Below are positions 42,732 through 51,048 of a stretch of 64,000 nucleotides of DNA, piece after piece. Source of the stretch: Gemmatimonadota bacterium. Its GTDB lineage: Bacteria; Gemmatimonadota; Gemmatimonadetes; Gemmatimonadales; Gemmatimonadaceae. Location of the stretch: NCBI GenBank assembly GCA_027307165.1, contig DAHUXM010000016.1, forward strand, positions 1 to 64,000. Reading direction: 5' to 3'. The notes beneath the pieces are model-generated. The model was not told the origin of the DNA. It made no database searches and was given only the letters and a program-made list of their open reading frames with translations. The position numbers and the translations under genes are program-made. Position 1 is the first letter of the stretch. The number at the start of each line of letters is the position of its first letter.

Positions 42732-44630
42732 TTGTCTGCGCCACGGGAACGGATAAGGGTAGTCGTTGCGGAAGATGATGAAATTGCGCGGCTGATCGCG
42801 GGCAGGATGCGCGACATGATTCTCGCGCGGCAGAAATCAGGCGACCATGCGGTGCTCGGACTTGCGACCGGAAGCACGCCGATCGGTATCTATCGAGAGC
42901 TGATCCGGATGCACCGCGACGAAGGTCTGGACTTCTCCGACGTCGTGACTTTCAATCTCGACGAATATTTCGGAGTCGCGCCGGACGACATCCACAGTTA
43001 CCACCGCTACATGTGGGAGAATCTCTTTTCCCACGTCAACATCGCACGCGAGAACGTGCACATTCCCCGGGGTGACGTTCCGCGCGACGCGATCGACGCC
43101 GAATGCGCGCGATACGAGCAGGCAATTCGCGACGCCGGCGGAATAGATCTGCAACTGCTCGGCATCGGCAAGACGGGGCATATCGGCTTCAACGAGCCGG
43201 GCTCCGGCGCCGACTCGCGCACGCGCATCGTCACGCTCGACACGATAACACGGCGCGACGCCGCCGCGGACTTCTTCGGTGAGGAGAACGTTCCGACCGA
43301 AGCGGTAACGATGGGAGTTGCGACGATTCTCGAAGCGCGGGAGATCGCGCTGGTTGCCACTGGCGAGCACAAGGCGGCGATCGTGCGACGGGCGGTGGAA
43401 GGAGAGCCGAGTCCGGACGTTGCTGCGACGTATCTGCAGGAACATCCCGACGCGACGTTCTACGTCGATCCTGCAGCGGCAGCGGATCTCACGCGTATTG
43501 CGACACCGTGGCTGGTGGGCGAGGTACAGTGGACGCACGACCGCGCGATCGACGCCGTGATCTGGTTGAGCAGGCTTACAGGTAAATCCGTGCTCAAGCT
43601 CGACACACACGATTACCGGGAGAACCATCTCAGCTCGCTCGTCGCGCGCTACGGCTCCGCCGGCCCGCTCAACGGCGAGGTATTCAACGCGCTGGTAGCG
43701 AAGGTGCGCGGCCGCAGCAAGCTGCCGCACGGCCGTCGTATCATCGTGTTCTCGCCGCATCCCGACGACGACGTGATCTCGATGGGCGGAATGTTGCACA
43801 AGCTGCACCAGAACGGCAACGAGATTCTCGTCGCGTATCAGACGTCGGGCAACATCGCCGTGTTCGATCACGAAGTGCGCCGGTACCTCGACTTCGTCGG
43901 CCGCATGGATCGTGAGTTCAAGCTGGACGACGCACCGATGCGGAGACTGGTCAACGCCGCTGAGCACTCGCTTGAAATCAAGAAGCAGGGACAAGTCGAT
44001 TCGGACGAAGTGCAGGCGATCAAGCGCTCGATAAGGGAAGCCGAGGCAGTTTCGGCGATCGAAAGCTTCGGCATGAAGCGGGAGCAGGCGCGCTTCCTGA
44101 ATCTTCCGTTCTATCAGACCGGGAAAGTGCACAAGGCACCCGTTGGCCCCGAGGACGTCCGCATCACTCTCGCGCTGCTCGAGTCGCACATGCCGGAGCT
44201 GATCTTTGTAGCTGGCGATCTGTCCGATCCGCACGGCACTCACCGGATGTGCCTGGAAGTGGTGGAGCGCGCGCTCGCGGAATATTCCGGCGAGGTGCCG
44301 GAGCTGTGGTATTATCGCGGTGCGTGGCAGGAGTGGACTGTGGCTGCAGCCGACGTGCTGGTCCCGCTCTCCGAAGAAGAGCTGCGTGAAAAGATTCTCG
44401 CGATCTTCAAACATCAAAGCCAGAAGGATCGTGCCCCATTCCCTGGCCAGGACGAGCGCGAGTTCTGGCAGCGTGTCGAAGATCGCAACCGCAGCACGGC
44501 GGCGTTGATCGATGGACTTGGATTACCCGAGTACTACGCGATGGAAGCGTATGTGGTACGAAAGCACGGCAAGCCGATCGACGCGCCCGCAGTTCCGACC
44601 AGCGCTCTGGGCGACGCGCCGGAGCATTGA
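42732..44630 (+). CDS. nagB: Glucosamine-6-phosphate deaminase fused to a PIG-L/LmbE-type deacetylase
   Basis: A 632-residue fusion. Residues 1-285 are NagB-like: LATGSTPIGIYREL (phosphate loop), FNLDEYFGV, GIGKTGHIGFNEPGS. The Asp of the usual ND-GH catalytic motif is Thr here (KTGH), a variant also typical of long NagB-like proteins. Residues about 330-620 are a zinc PIG-L domain: SPHPDDDVISMGG and DLSDPHGTHRMC supply metal ligands. PIG-L enzymes deacetylate GlcNAc derivatives, so one protein may deacetylate and deaminate amino-sugars, replacing a separate NagA. Start is TTG. Long NagB fusions of this kind occur in Bacteroidota. Confidence 0.87.
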   Translation: MSAPRERIRVVVAEDDEIARLIAGRMRDMILARQKSGDHAVLGLATGSTPIGIYRELIRMHRDEGLDFSDVVTFNLDEYFGVAPDDIHSYHRYMWENLFSHVNIARENVHIPRGDVPRDAIDAECARYEQAIRDAGGIDLQLLGIGKTGHIGFNEPGSGADSRTRIVTLDTITRRDAAADFFGEENVPTEAVTMGVATILEAREIALVATGEHKAAIVRRAVEGEPSPDVAATYLQEHPDATFYVDPAAAADLTRIATPWLVGEVQWTHDRAIDAVIWLSRLTGKSVLKLDTHDYRENHLSSLVARYGSAGPLNGEVFNALVAKVRGRSKLPHGRRIIVFSPHPDDDVISMGGMLHKLHQNGNEILVAYQTSGNIAVFDHEVRRYLDFVGRMDREFKLDDAPMRRLVNAAEHSLEIKKQGQVDSDEVQAIKRSIREAEAVSAIESFGMKREQARFLNLPFYQTGKVHKAPVGPEDVRITLALLESHMPELIFVAGDLSDPHGTHRMCLEVVERALAEYSGEVPELWYYRGAWQEWTVAAADVLVPLSEEELREKILAIFKHQSQKDRAPFPGQDEREFWQRVEDRNRSTAALIDGLGLPEYYAMEAYVVRKHGKPIDAPAVPTSALGDAPEH

Positions 44631-44676
44631 GCGAAAGGCGCGCATACTGACAAACCATACTCCACTCAGCAAGACC

Positions 44677-45924
44677 ATGCATCGAGCAAGCAGGTTCGGC
44701 ATCGCCACAGGTGCGGTAGCTGCGATGATTGTCACCGCGTGCAGCGCCACGGTTCATCCCGTGACGCCAAGCATTCCAGCTGCAAGTACTGCAACCAACG
44801 CGAGAGCCGTCGCAGGTTTGAATCCGGCGCTGCCGGCACGCATCGACTCGATCATCAACGCGGCGATCGCAGACCACGCCGCGCCGGCAATGGCGGTCGC
44901 GATCGGACGCTACGACAATCTCATCTATCTGCACTCATATGGTCGTCTGACGTACGCGGACACCGCACCGCCGGTGGATGAGCACACCCGCTTCGACATG
45001 GCCTCGCTTACCAAGGTGGTGGCAACCACCACCGCGGCGATGATGCTGGAGGAACAGGGAAAGCTCGACATAAGCAGGACAGTGGCGTCGTACCTGCCCG
45101 AATTCAACGCACCGGACAAGAAGGACATAACGGTGCGGCAGCTGATCACGCACCGCGGCGGACTGGAAGCGTTCGCGCCGCTATGGGCCACGCTCAAGGG
45201 GAAGCAGGAGTTCCTCGCTGCGATAAATTCGCGCCCGCTGGCATATCCACCGGGCACCAAGTCGATCTACAGCGACTGGGATTACGTTCTGATGGGGTTC
45301 ATCGTGGAGCGGATCACGGGTCAGACGCTCGACACCTACACTGCGCAGCACATCTTCGGACCGCTCGGCATGAGCGAGACCGGATATCGCCCGGATACGG
45401 TGGACAGGCGTCACATCGCACCAACGGAAATTGATACGTTGCGGGGCCTCGTGTGGGGCAAGGTGCACGATGAGAACGCGAACGCGATGGGAGGTGTGTC
45501 GGGCCACGCGGGCCTCTTCTCGACTGCGCACGACATGGCGATCTTCGCGCGGATGCTGTTGAATGGTGGAAGCGTTGGATCCGTGCGCCTTCTGGCGCCC
45601 ACGACGATCGCACGCTGGACCGCGGCGCAGGATCCGGGTTCGAGCCGTGCGCTTGGCTGGGACACCCCTGCACCGCATTCGAGCGCGGGCCGGTACTTCT
45701 CGCCGCGCAGTTACGGCCACACCGGCTTTACCGGCACTTCCATCTGGACCGACCCGGAGCGCGGGGTGTGGGTGGTGCTGCTGACCAACCGCGTCTATCC
45801 CACGCGCAATAACCAGAAAGCCGGGCCGTTGCGTCGCGCGATTGCGGACGCCGTCCAGGAAGCGGTGATGGACGCACCGCTGATCGACTGGGAGGCGCTG
45901 CATCCGGCAGCTCGGCCGGAATGA
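44677..45924 (+). CDS. Serine beta-lactamase-family hydrolase, lipoprotein
   Basis: A 415-residue penicillin-binding-protein-like hydrolase (class C beta-lactamase/EstB group). The lipobox is in AAMIVTACSAT. The catalytic set is Ser110-x-x-Lys113 (MASLTKVV), Tyr198 in YSDWDY, and His348-Thr-Gly in GHTGFTG. HTG in place of KTG and YSD in place of YAN suggest an esterase or D-aminopeptidase-like enzyme rather than an antibiotic-resistance lactamase. The true start is at the signal peptide (ATG 44677); the frame extends upstream into nagB. Confidence 0.86.
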   Translation: MHRASRFGIATGAVAAMIVTACSATVHPVTPSIPAASTATNARAVAGLNPALPARIDSIINAAIADHAAPAMAVAIGRYDNLIYLHSYGRLTYADTAPPVDEHTRFDMASLTKVVATTTAAMMLEEQGKLDISRTVASYLPEFNAPDKKDITVRQLITHRGGLEAFAPLWATLKGKQEFLAAINSRPLAYPPGTKSIYSDWDYVLMGFIVERITGQTLDTYTAQHIFGPLGMSETGYRPDTVDRRHIAPTEIDTLRGLVWGKVHDENANAMGGVSGHAGLFSTAHDMAIFARMLLNGGSVGSVRLLAPTTIARWTAAQDPGSSRALGWDTPAPHSSAGRYFSPRSYGHTGFTGTSIWTDPERGVWVVLLTNRVYPTRNNQKAGPLRRAIADAVQEAVMDAPLIDWEALHPAARPE

Positions 45925-46002
45925 CGTGCGTCATCGCCCCGACTTAACCCGGCCGCGAGTTCGCTGCCGAACATCGAGCCGTGTCCCGTGATCGACTCTT
46001 CG

Positions 46003-48090
46003 TCACTTCCTGACGGAGAGTAGATCGATGCCGACGTGGAACGTTCTGCCCGCGGCCGGATCGAAGTAGCGGCCGCCGAATGCGTTGATCGACACCGACG
46101 TGTCGTAAACCTCGTCGAAGAGGTTGCCGATCCCGCCAAACAGCGACATCGACCCGACGCGCATCGAGCCACGCAGATTCGTAACGATCGACGCCGGTGC
46201 AGATGCGGTGTTCGCGTCGTTGACCAGAATATTGGACCGATAGCGCTCCTCGACGGAGAAGAAGCGCGACTCCGGAGCGCCGACATCCAGCGACAGCGAT
46301 GCAAGGTTCGGCGCCACGCCGGGAACACGGTTGGTCGCGTAGGACGTCGTCGTTGCGCCTGAGGCGACTGTGTAGCTCACGTAACGCGCATCGGTGAACG
46401 AGTATGTACCATGCAGCCGAACATCGGGCACGAGCACAGCGGTCGCGCTCGCATCGATGCCGCGATGCCGAGCGGTGCCGGCGTTGCGGTAGAACTGCCG
46501 TCCTGCAGCGGAAGCCACCTCGAATGGGATCAACTCATCGTCGATGCGCATGTCATAGGCGGCGAAGTCGTATGACATGAAGCTCGCACGGCCCTTGAAT
46601 CCAGCCTCGTGCGAATGGGTGCGCTCCGGCTCCAGCGTCGGATTGAAACCACCGGCGCCACTTGGACGATTGGCGAGTTCGGTCGTCGTCGGTGTCTGGA
46701 ATCCGTTGGACACGTTGGTGTACAGAGACAGCAGCGGCGTCACGGCGTACGTGACACCCAGCGTCGGACTCGTGGACGTCATCCTGCGCACGCCCGAATC
46801 GTCCGGGTTGGTCGCGTTGATGAGATGGTCCTGCGCTTGGAAACGAAACTGGTCGTAGCGTGCACCGCCCAGAAAGGTCAGCTTGCCGGCGGTTGCACTC
46901 AACTGCAGAAATGGCGACGTGCTCGTGACGCGTTCGCGCTGGTCCAGCGTCAATGCGCGGGCGACACCGGCGTTGTTCACCCAGTTGCGCCGGTCGTCGC
47001 GCTGCAGATCGGACTCGCCGCCTATCATGGCTGTCACGTTGCGATCGGCGCTGCCCTGGGTCACGGCGTATGCTGCGCGCAGTCCGCCGGCCGCTCTGTG
47101 AATGCCGATTATGCTGGTCGGGATTGGGTTGTTGATCGAGCGAGTCAGCCCGTATGCAGACAGCCGCAGCTCGCCGACTCCGAGTTGCGCACGTGCAGTG
47201 GCACCCAGCTGATTCTGACGTCCGCGCTCGCCGGTGCGTTGCCTGAAATTGTTGGAGTATGCCTGACGTCGATCGATCTTCAAAAGCGAATCCGAAAGGC
47301 TTCCGGGATTCTCGGCGTTGTACTGCACGCCGTTGGCGACAAGCTTGAGCGATATTCGGTCCCAGTCCCACGTCCCGAGTGCGTTGACGTGCGCGTTGCG
47401 TGCGTGGCTGTACGTGCGGTAGCCGGAATAGTCGAGTCTGTCGGCGTTTACGACGTAGCTGCCTCGCCCCTGCATTCCGCCCGCGCCGAGCTGGAATCGC
47501 GCGAGCCCGTTGCTGCCTGACATGACGCGCGCGGTTGGTGCAAACGGGACTGACGGCGGCGGCAGCGTCCGAAACGAGATGACGCCAGCGGATGCATTTC
47601 CGTACAGCGCGGATGCCGGACCGCGAATAGCCTCCGCCAGGCCGAGCGAGCCCATGTCGATGTTGTTGAGCGCGGATTGACCGTCTGCGAGCGTTGCAGG
47701 AATGTCGTCGACCAGCACGCGAACGCCGCGCGTGCCGAACTGCGAGCGTACACCGATGCCACGCACGGAGAGGCGTTCACCGATCGCGAAGTTCAGTCTG
47801 TCATCGACCTGAATCCCCGCGACCTGCCCCAGAGCTTCGTCGAGTGAAAAGCCAGGTCGCGCAACAGCGATGTCGCGCGCGCCGACCGATGCAACGTTCA
47901 GTGGTGCTCTCGTGACATCGAACGGCGTGCGAAGCACGGTGACGTGAACCGCCGGCAAGGTGTCGGTTGGCGTGCCCTGGGCGGAGAGCTGCTGCGCGAG
48001 AGCTGGAACCAGCGCCGCGACAAGACAGGGGATGAAGTGCGTCATGACGCGATCGGTCCGACGCGGACGAGGCAGTGCAGAGTCTTTCAT
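46003..48090 (-). CDS. TonB-dependent outer-membrane receptor
   Basis: A 695-residue receptor with signal peptide (THFIPCLVAALVPALAQQLSAQG), plug domain (about 45-165: FSLDEALGQVAGIQVDDRLN, ERLSVRGIGVRSQFGTRGVRVLVDDIPATLADGQS, GPASALYGNASAGVISFRT) and a 22-strand-type barrel ending FHVGIDLLSVRK. The barrel part TYSFTDARY and NRVPGVAPNLASLSLD matches the FecA/siderophore-like group. Ligand unknown; a haem-type binding lipoprotein is encoded 10 kb away. Start could also be the ATG at 48045, directly at the signal peptide. Confidence 0.9.
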   Translation of the reverse strand: MKDSALPRPRRTDRVMTHFIPCLVAALVPALAQQLSAQGTPTDTLPAVHVTVLRTPFDVTRAPLNVASVGARDIAVARPGFSLDEALGQVAGIQVDDRLNFAIGERLSVRGIGVRSQFGTRGVRVLVDDIPATLADGQSALNNIDMGSLGLAEAIRGPASALYGNASAGVISFRTLPPPSVPFAPTARVMSGSNGLARFQLGAGGMQGRGSYVVNADRLDYSGYRTYSHARNAHVNALGTWDWDRISLKLVANGVQYNAENPGSLSDSLLKIDRRQAYSNNFRQRTGERGRQNQLGATARAQLGVGELRLSAYGLTRSINNPIPTSIIGIHRAAGGLRAAYAVTQGSADRNVTAMIGGESDLQRDDRRNWVNNAGVARALTLDQRERVTSTSPFLQLSATAGKLTFLGGARYDQFRFQAQDHLINATNPDDSGVRRMTSTSPTLGVTYAVTPLLSLYTNVSNGFQTPTTTELANRPSGAGGFNPTLEPERTHSHEAGFKGRASFMSYDFAAYDMRIDDELIPFEVASAAGRQFYRNAGTARHRGIDASATAVLVPDVRLHGTYSFTDARYVSYTVASGATTTSYATNRVPGVAPNLASLSLDVGAPESRFFSVEERYRSNILVNDANTASAPASIVTNLRGSMRVGSMSLFGGIGNLFDEVYDTSVSINAFGGRYFDPAAGRTFHVGIDLLSVRK

Positions 48091-48166
48091 GTCAGGAAAG
48101 TTGGCGCAGTCGCGAGAATCGACAACTCCGCCGGGACGAGCGGGATAACCGGCTTGACGCAGGTGA

Positions 48167-48463
48167 CTACACGTCCTCGTCCGATTCCCCGAGATCTCCG
48201 ATGTAGAGCGATACGAGCCACGGGGTGAGCTGGGATCGGAGCCATAACGCGCGTTCCGCCGTGCCGGGATGGTTGACGTGATCGGCGGCGAGTCGCACGG
48301 CGCCCTTCAGGACCACGAGAATTTCTTCCATCGTCAGTCCGTCGCCCTTCATCGAGCGGCCGGCTTGCAGAACCGTCTCCTGCACCTCTTCGGCGGGCGC
48401 GCGCAGGTGCAGGTAACGAACTGAAACGTCGCGAACGGATACGAGCTCTGGACGATTCGCCAC
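48167..48463 (-). CDS. Small helical protein of unknown family, paralogue 1
   Basis: A 98-residue soluble protein, predominantly helical, no signal peptide. Residues 15-90 align without gaps to the product of 49383-49691, sharing R-x-M-x(3)-GLT-x(3)-IL-x(2)-L-x-GAV-x(2)-AA and LR-x(4)-PWL. I do not recognise the family. It is in a minus-strand run with the TonB receptor downstream and the TM/coiled-coil protein 15 bases upstream, so it is probably cotranscribed with the latter. Confidence 0.7.
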   Translation of the reverse strand: MANRPELVSVRDVSVRYLHLRAPAEEVQETVLQAGRSMKGDGLTMEEILVVLKGAVRLAADHVNHPGTAERALWLRSQLTPWLVSLYIGDLGESDEDV

Positions 48464-48477
48464 CTTTTTGCCGGGTC

Positions 48478-48774
48478 CTACGCGCCGAAACGATCGGCGT
48501 TCATGCCAATGTTCGCCGGTGTACGATCCGGCGCCGCTGTCAACAATTTGGTGGTGAAGCGCTGGCCTTCGGCGATTCGCTCGGTTTCGATTGCAATCGC
48601 CTGTACCGCAACCTCGATGCGCTCGAGGCGAGCCTCCAGCGCCGCGTCAGCCGGCCGCTGGCCCAACTCCTTTTTTGCCGATGGACGATGGAGCCACATG
48701 TACATCAGCGCGACCGGAGCTCCAAAAGCCCCGACGGTTCCGATGATTGCGACCAGCGCTGTTCCTGGATCCAT
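48478..48774 (-). CDS. Small single-helix membrane protein with coiled coil
   Basis: A 98-residue protein starting MDPGTALVAIIGTVG, with one hydrophobic helix at residues 3-26, then the basic stretch HRPSAKK and a helical region (about 45-80: ALEARLERIEVAVQAIAIETERIAEGQRF) of heptad character. This resembles small membrane proteins of phage-shock-C or band-7 helper type, but no family is recognised. The ATG at 48774 is chosen because the longer frame adds only polar, Pro-rich residues. It precedes paralogue 1 by 15 bases on the same strand. Confidence 0.65.
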   Translation of the reverse strand: MDPGTALVAIIGTVGAFGAPVALMYMWLHRPSAKKELGQRPADAALEARLERIEVAVQAIAIETERIAEGQRFTTKLLTAAPDRTPANIGMNADRFGA

Positions 48775-48868
48775 TTCGTAATTACCGGGTGGCGGGCAGT
48801 GGGAAGCACTGCTTGAATATACGACACGCACACATCGGACGGGGTTGCTCCAGCTGCTACCGCAGGCG

Positions 48869-49333
48869 CTAGGCCGACACGCCGGATTGCCCGATATTCG
48901 TGGCCGCCAGATCCTTCGCGAAGACTCCCTTGTACCTGCTGACCTCGCTCCGTTCCAGATCGAGCTCCGGGATATTGCGGCGCGTGAATCCGAATCGCGC
49001 GAAGAACTCGGTATCGTTGCTCACGGCGAACAGCGTCGTGTAATCGCGCGCTCGCGCGAACCGCTCGGTGGCCGCGACGAGCGCCTTTCCTATTCCGATA
49101 CCCTGCGCCCCCGGTGCAACTGCAAGCGAGCGAAGCTCCGCCAGGCTGGGCGAGTATTCGTCCAGGTGCACGCAGCCGACGATTTCGCCGTCCCGCTCCA
49201 CGACGACGAATTCGTGGGCGTACATGGCGATGAATTCTTCGGATCGCGGCAGGAGAGTGCCGCTGGGCACGTAGAGGTCGATCAACGCGCTGATCGATGC
49301 AGCGTCTTCGGGAGTTGCCTTGCGAGTAATCAC
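48869..49333 (-). CDS. GNAT-family N-acetyltransferase (single-domain NAGS-like)
   Basis: A 154-residue GNAT protein: VITRKATPEDAASISALIDLY, the beta-4/5 region LAELRSLAVAPGAQGIGIGKALV (acetyl-CoA pyrophosphate loop Q/R-x-x-G-x-G/A) and FFARFGFTRR. The plan of residues resembles short ArgA-type N-acetylglutamate synthases, but the C-terminal Cys-rich tail of many ArgA proteins is absent, so the substrate stays open. GTG at 49333 is the natural start; the longer frame overlaps the neighbour gene. Confidence 0.75.
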   Translation of the reverse strand: MITRKATPEDAASISALIDLYVPSGTLLPRSEEFIAMYAHEFVVVERDGEIVGCVHLDEYSPSLAELRSLAVAPGAQGIGIGKALVAATERFARARDYTTLFAVSNDTEFFARFGFTRRNIPELDLERSEVSRYKGVFAKDLAATNIGQSGVSA

Positions 49334-49382
49334 GCCCTGAAAATGCCTAGGCCCGCAGGGCCGCGCCAGTCCCGCCTGCCGC

Positions 49383-49691
49383 TCATGCCAGCGGCCACAC
49401 GGGTCCGGTCGCCACGATCGGATCGAAGCACTCACCCATCAGCCACGGGACGATATTCTCCCGCAGCGCACGCGCGTGGTCCGCCGTATTGGCGCTGACG
49501 GTCTCATTGGCAGCGACCTTCACCGCCCCATCGAGGATGGAGAGAATCATGTCCGGCGTCAGACCGGAATCCAGCATCGCGCGCGTCGCCACGACGGTCG
49601 GCTCGCGAAGGTCGGCAAGGGTTGCGTCGCGCAACATGTACAACTCGAATATCTCTATTAGCGGTGCGACCTGCGAATCGTGAGAGAGCAT
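49383..49691 (-). CDS. Small helical protein of unknown family, paralogue 2
   Basis: A 102-residue protein starting MLSHDSQVAPLIEIFELYML. It aligns with the 48167-48463 product over 75 residues without gaps (RAMLDSGLTPDMILSILDG versus RSMKGDGLTMEEILVVLKG; VPWLM versus TPWLV), so the two are duplicates of one family. It is 49 bases upstream of the GNAT gene on the same strand and divergent from the cupin gene. No Shine-Dalgarno is visible before the ATG. Confidence 0.65.
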   Translation of the reverse strand: MLSHDSQVAPLIEIFELYMLRDATLADLREPTVVATRAMLDSGLTPDMILSILDGAVKVAANETVSANTADHARALRENIVPWLMGECFDPIVATGPVWPLA

Positions 49692-49882
49692 CGGCGGGGA
49701 GATGAGTCGAGGATGAGTCGAGAGCGATGGCCAGCGAATCTCTGCTGCTGGTACCGCTATTCGCAAATCGCTTGCCCGGACGTATGTTCCCCGAGCGTAG
49801 GCGCTGCCGAGCCGTGCGCTCGCGACCCTACGTATGTTTTTCGTAAGTCCTATTCTCCCTGTACCCCTCAACCAGAACCACG

Positions 49883-50254
49883 ATGAACACCAAGGTGCGG
49901 CATTTTCGCTGGGACAACATGCCAAAGGAGGTCGTGACGGACAGCATCTCCCGCCGGCTGATCACGGGTGACGACATGATGCTCGCCCATGTATACCTCG
50001 ACAAGGGCGCAATCGTGCCGCAGCACTCGCATCACAACGAGCAGCTGACGTATATCCTCGAAGGCGCTCTGCACTTCTGGATCGGCGCGGACGGAAAGGA
50101 GGAAGTGGTCGTCAACGCCGGCGAAGTCCTGCACATCCCATCCAACGTGCCGCACCGTGCAGAAGCGCTCGAAGACACGCTCGATGTCGACATCTTCAGC
50201 CCACCTCGCGAAGACTGGCTGAACGGGACCGACAGCTACTTCCACAAGAAATAG
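49883..50254 (+). CDS. Single-domain cupin protein (KdgF-like)
   Basis: A 123-residue cupin. The metal-binding motif is HSHHNEQLTYILEGALHFWIG, with PSNVPHRAEA as the second cupin motif. The ending DIFSPPREDWLNGTDSYF resembles KdgF-type proteins, which help linearise unsaturated uronates in pectin and alginate breakdown. No uronate genes are adjacent, so the substrate is unknown. The next gene (SDR) starts 3 bases after its stop, so they form a bicistronic unit. Confidence 0.82.
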   Translation: MNTKVRHFRWDNMPKEVVTDSISRRLITGDDMMLAHVYLDKGAIVPQHSHHNEQLTYILEGALHFWIGADGKEEVVVNAGEVLHIPSNVPHRAEALEDTLDVDIFSPPREDWLNGTDSYFHKK

Positions 50255-50256
50255 CG

Positions 50257-51048
50257 ATGGATCTCGGCATCAAGGACAAGGTCGCCCTCGTCACGGCGTC
50301 CAGCCGTGGACTCGGTCGCGCGGTCGCGGAAGAGCTGGCGGCGGAGGGAGCGAATCTGGTGCTGTGTGCACGCAGCGAGTCATCGCTGGACGAAACCGTG
50401 CGCGCGATAACCGGGTCGAGCAGCGTAAGAGTCATTTCCGTCGTGGCAGACATTTCCGACCCCGCGGCGGTCGAGCGCGTCTGGGCCTGCGCGCGAGATG
50501 AATTCGGTCGCGTGGACATTCTCGTCAACAACGCTGGCGGTCCGCGCGCCGGTCCGTTCGAGGCCCATCCGCCGTCAGCATGGACCGACGCGTGGCGGCT
50601 TACATTCGAGAGCGCGGTCAACATGACCCGCTCCGTGCTGCCGGGAATGAAGCAGCGTCTGTGGGGGCGCATCATCAACATCACATCGATTGCCGTCAAG
50701 CAGCCAGTGGACGGCCTGATCCTCTCGAACAGTGTGCGAGCAGCGGTTACAGGTTTCGCTCGCACACTGGCGAACGAAGTCGCGACCTACGGCGTGACAG
50801 TGAACAACGTGATGCCGGGGTACACACTCACGGATCGCATCGCGCACCTGGCCGAGAGCAACGCAACGCGACGCGGCACGACGGTCGCGGCGGAGATCGC
50901 CGCGATGGAATCGCAGATTCCTATGCGTAGACTCGGCACACCGAAGGAATTCGCGGCGATGGTCGCGTTCCTGGCATCGGAGCGCGCGACTTACACAACC
51001 GGAGCGTCGATACCCGTCGACGGAGGCTGGATTCGCTCGCTACTCTGA
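50257..51048 (+). CDS. Short-chain dehydrogenase-like protein lacking the Tyr-x3-Lys motif
   Basis: A 263-residue SDR with cofactor motif TASSRGLG and NNAGGPRAGPFE. At the place of the catalytic YxxxK it reads LSNSVRAAVTGFARTLANEV, so Tyr and Lys are replaced by Asn/Ser and Arg. This is a recognised variant group related to 3-oxoacyl-ACP reductases; the reaction may differ or need other residues. C-terminal PVDGGWIRSLL is normal. Coupled to the cupin gene. It converges on the PLP decarboxylase with an overlap of 9 bases. Confidence 0.83.
   Translation: MDLGIKDKVALVTASSRGLGRAVAEELAAEGANLVLCARSESSLDETVRAITGSSSVRVISVVADISDPAAVERVWACARDEFGRVDILVNNAGGPRAGPFEAHPPSAWTDAWRLTFESAVNMTRSVLPGMKQRLWGRIINITSIAVKQPVDGLILSNSVRAAVTGFARTLANEVATYGVTVNNVMPGYTLTDRIAHLAESNATRRGTTVAAEIAAMESQIPMRRLGTPKEFAAMVAFLASERATYTTGASIPVDGGWIRSLL

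Noticed and set aside
42837-44417. 526-codon open frame on the minus strand
   Set aside because: Antisense to the NagB-PIG-L fusion, which has clear motifs; the shadow has none.
44677-45924. Antibiotic-resistance beta-lactamase
   Set aside because: HTG and YSD motifs point to an esterase/peptidase-like relative; resistance cannot be claimed.
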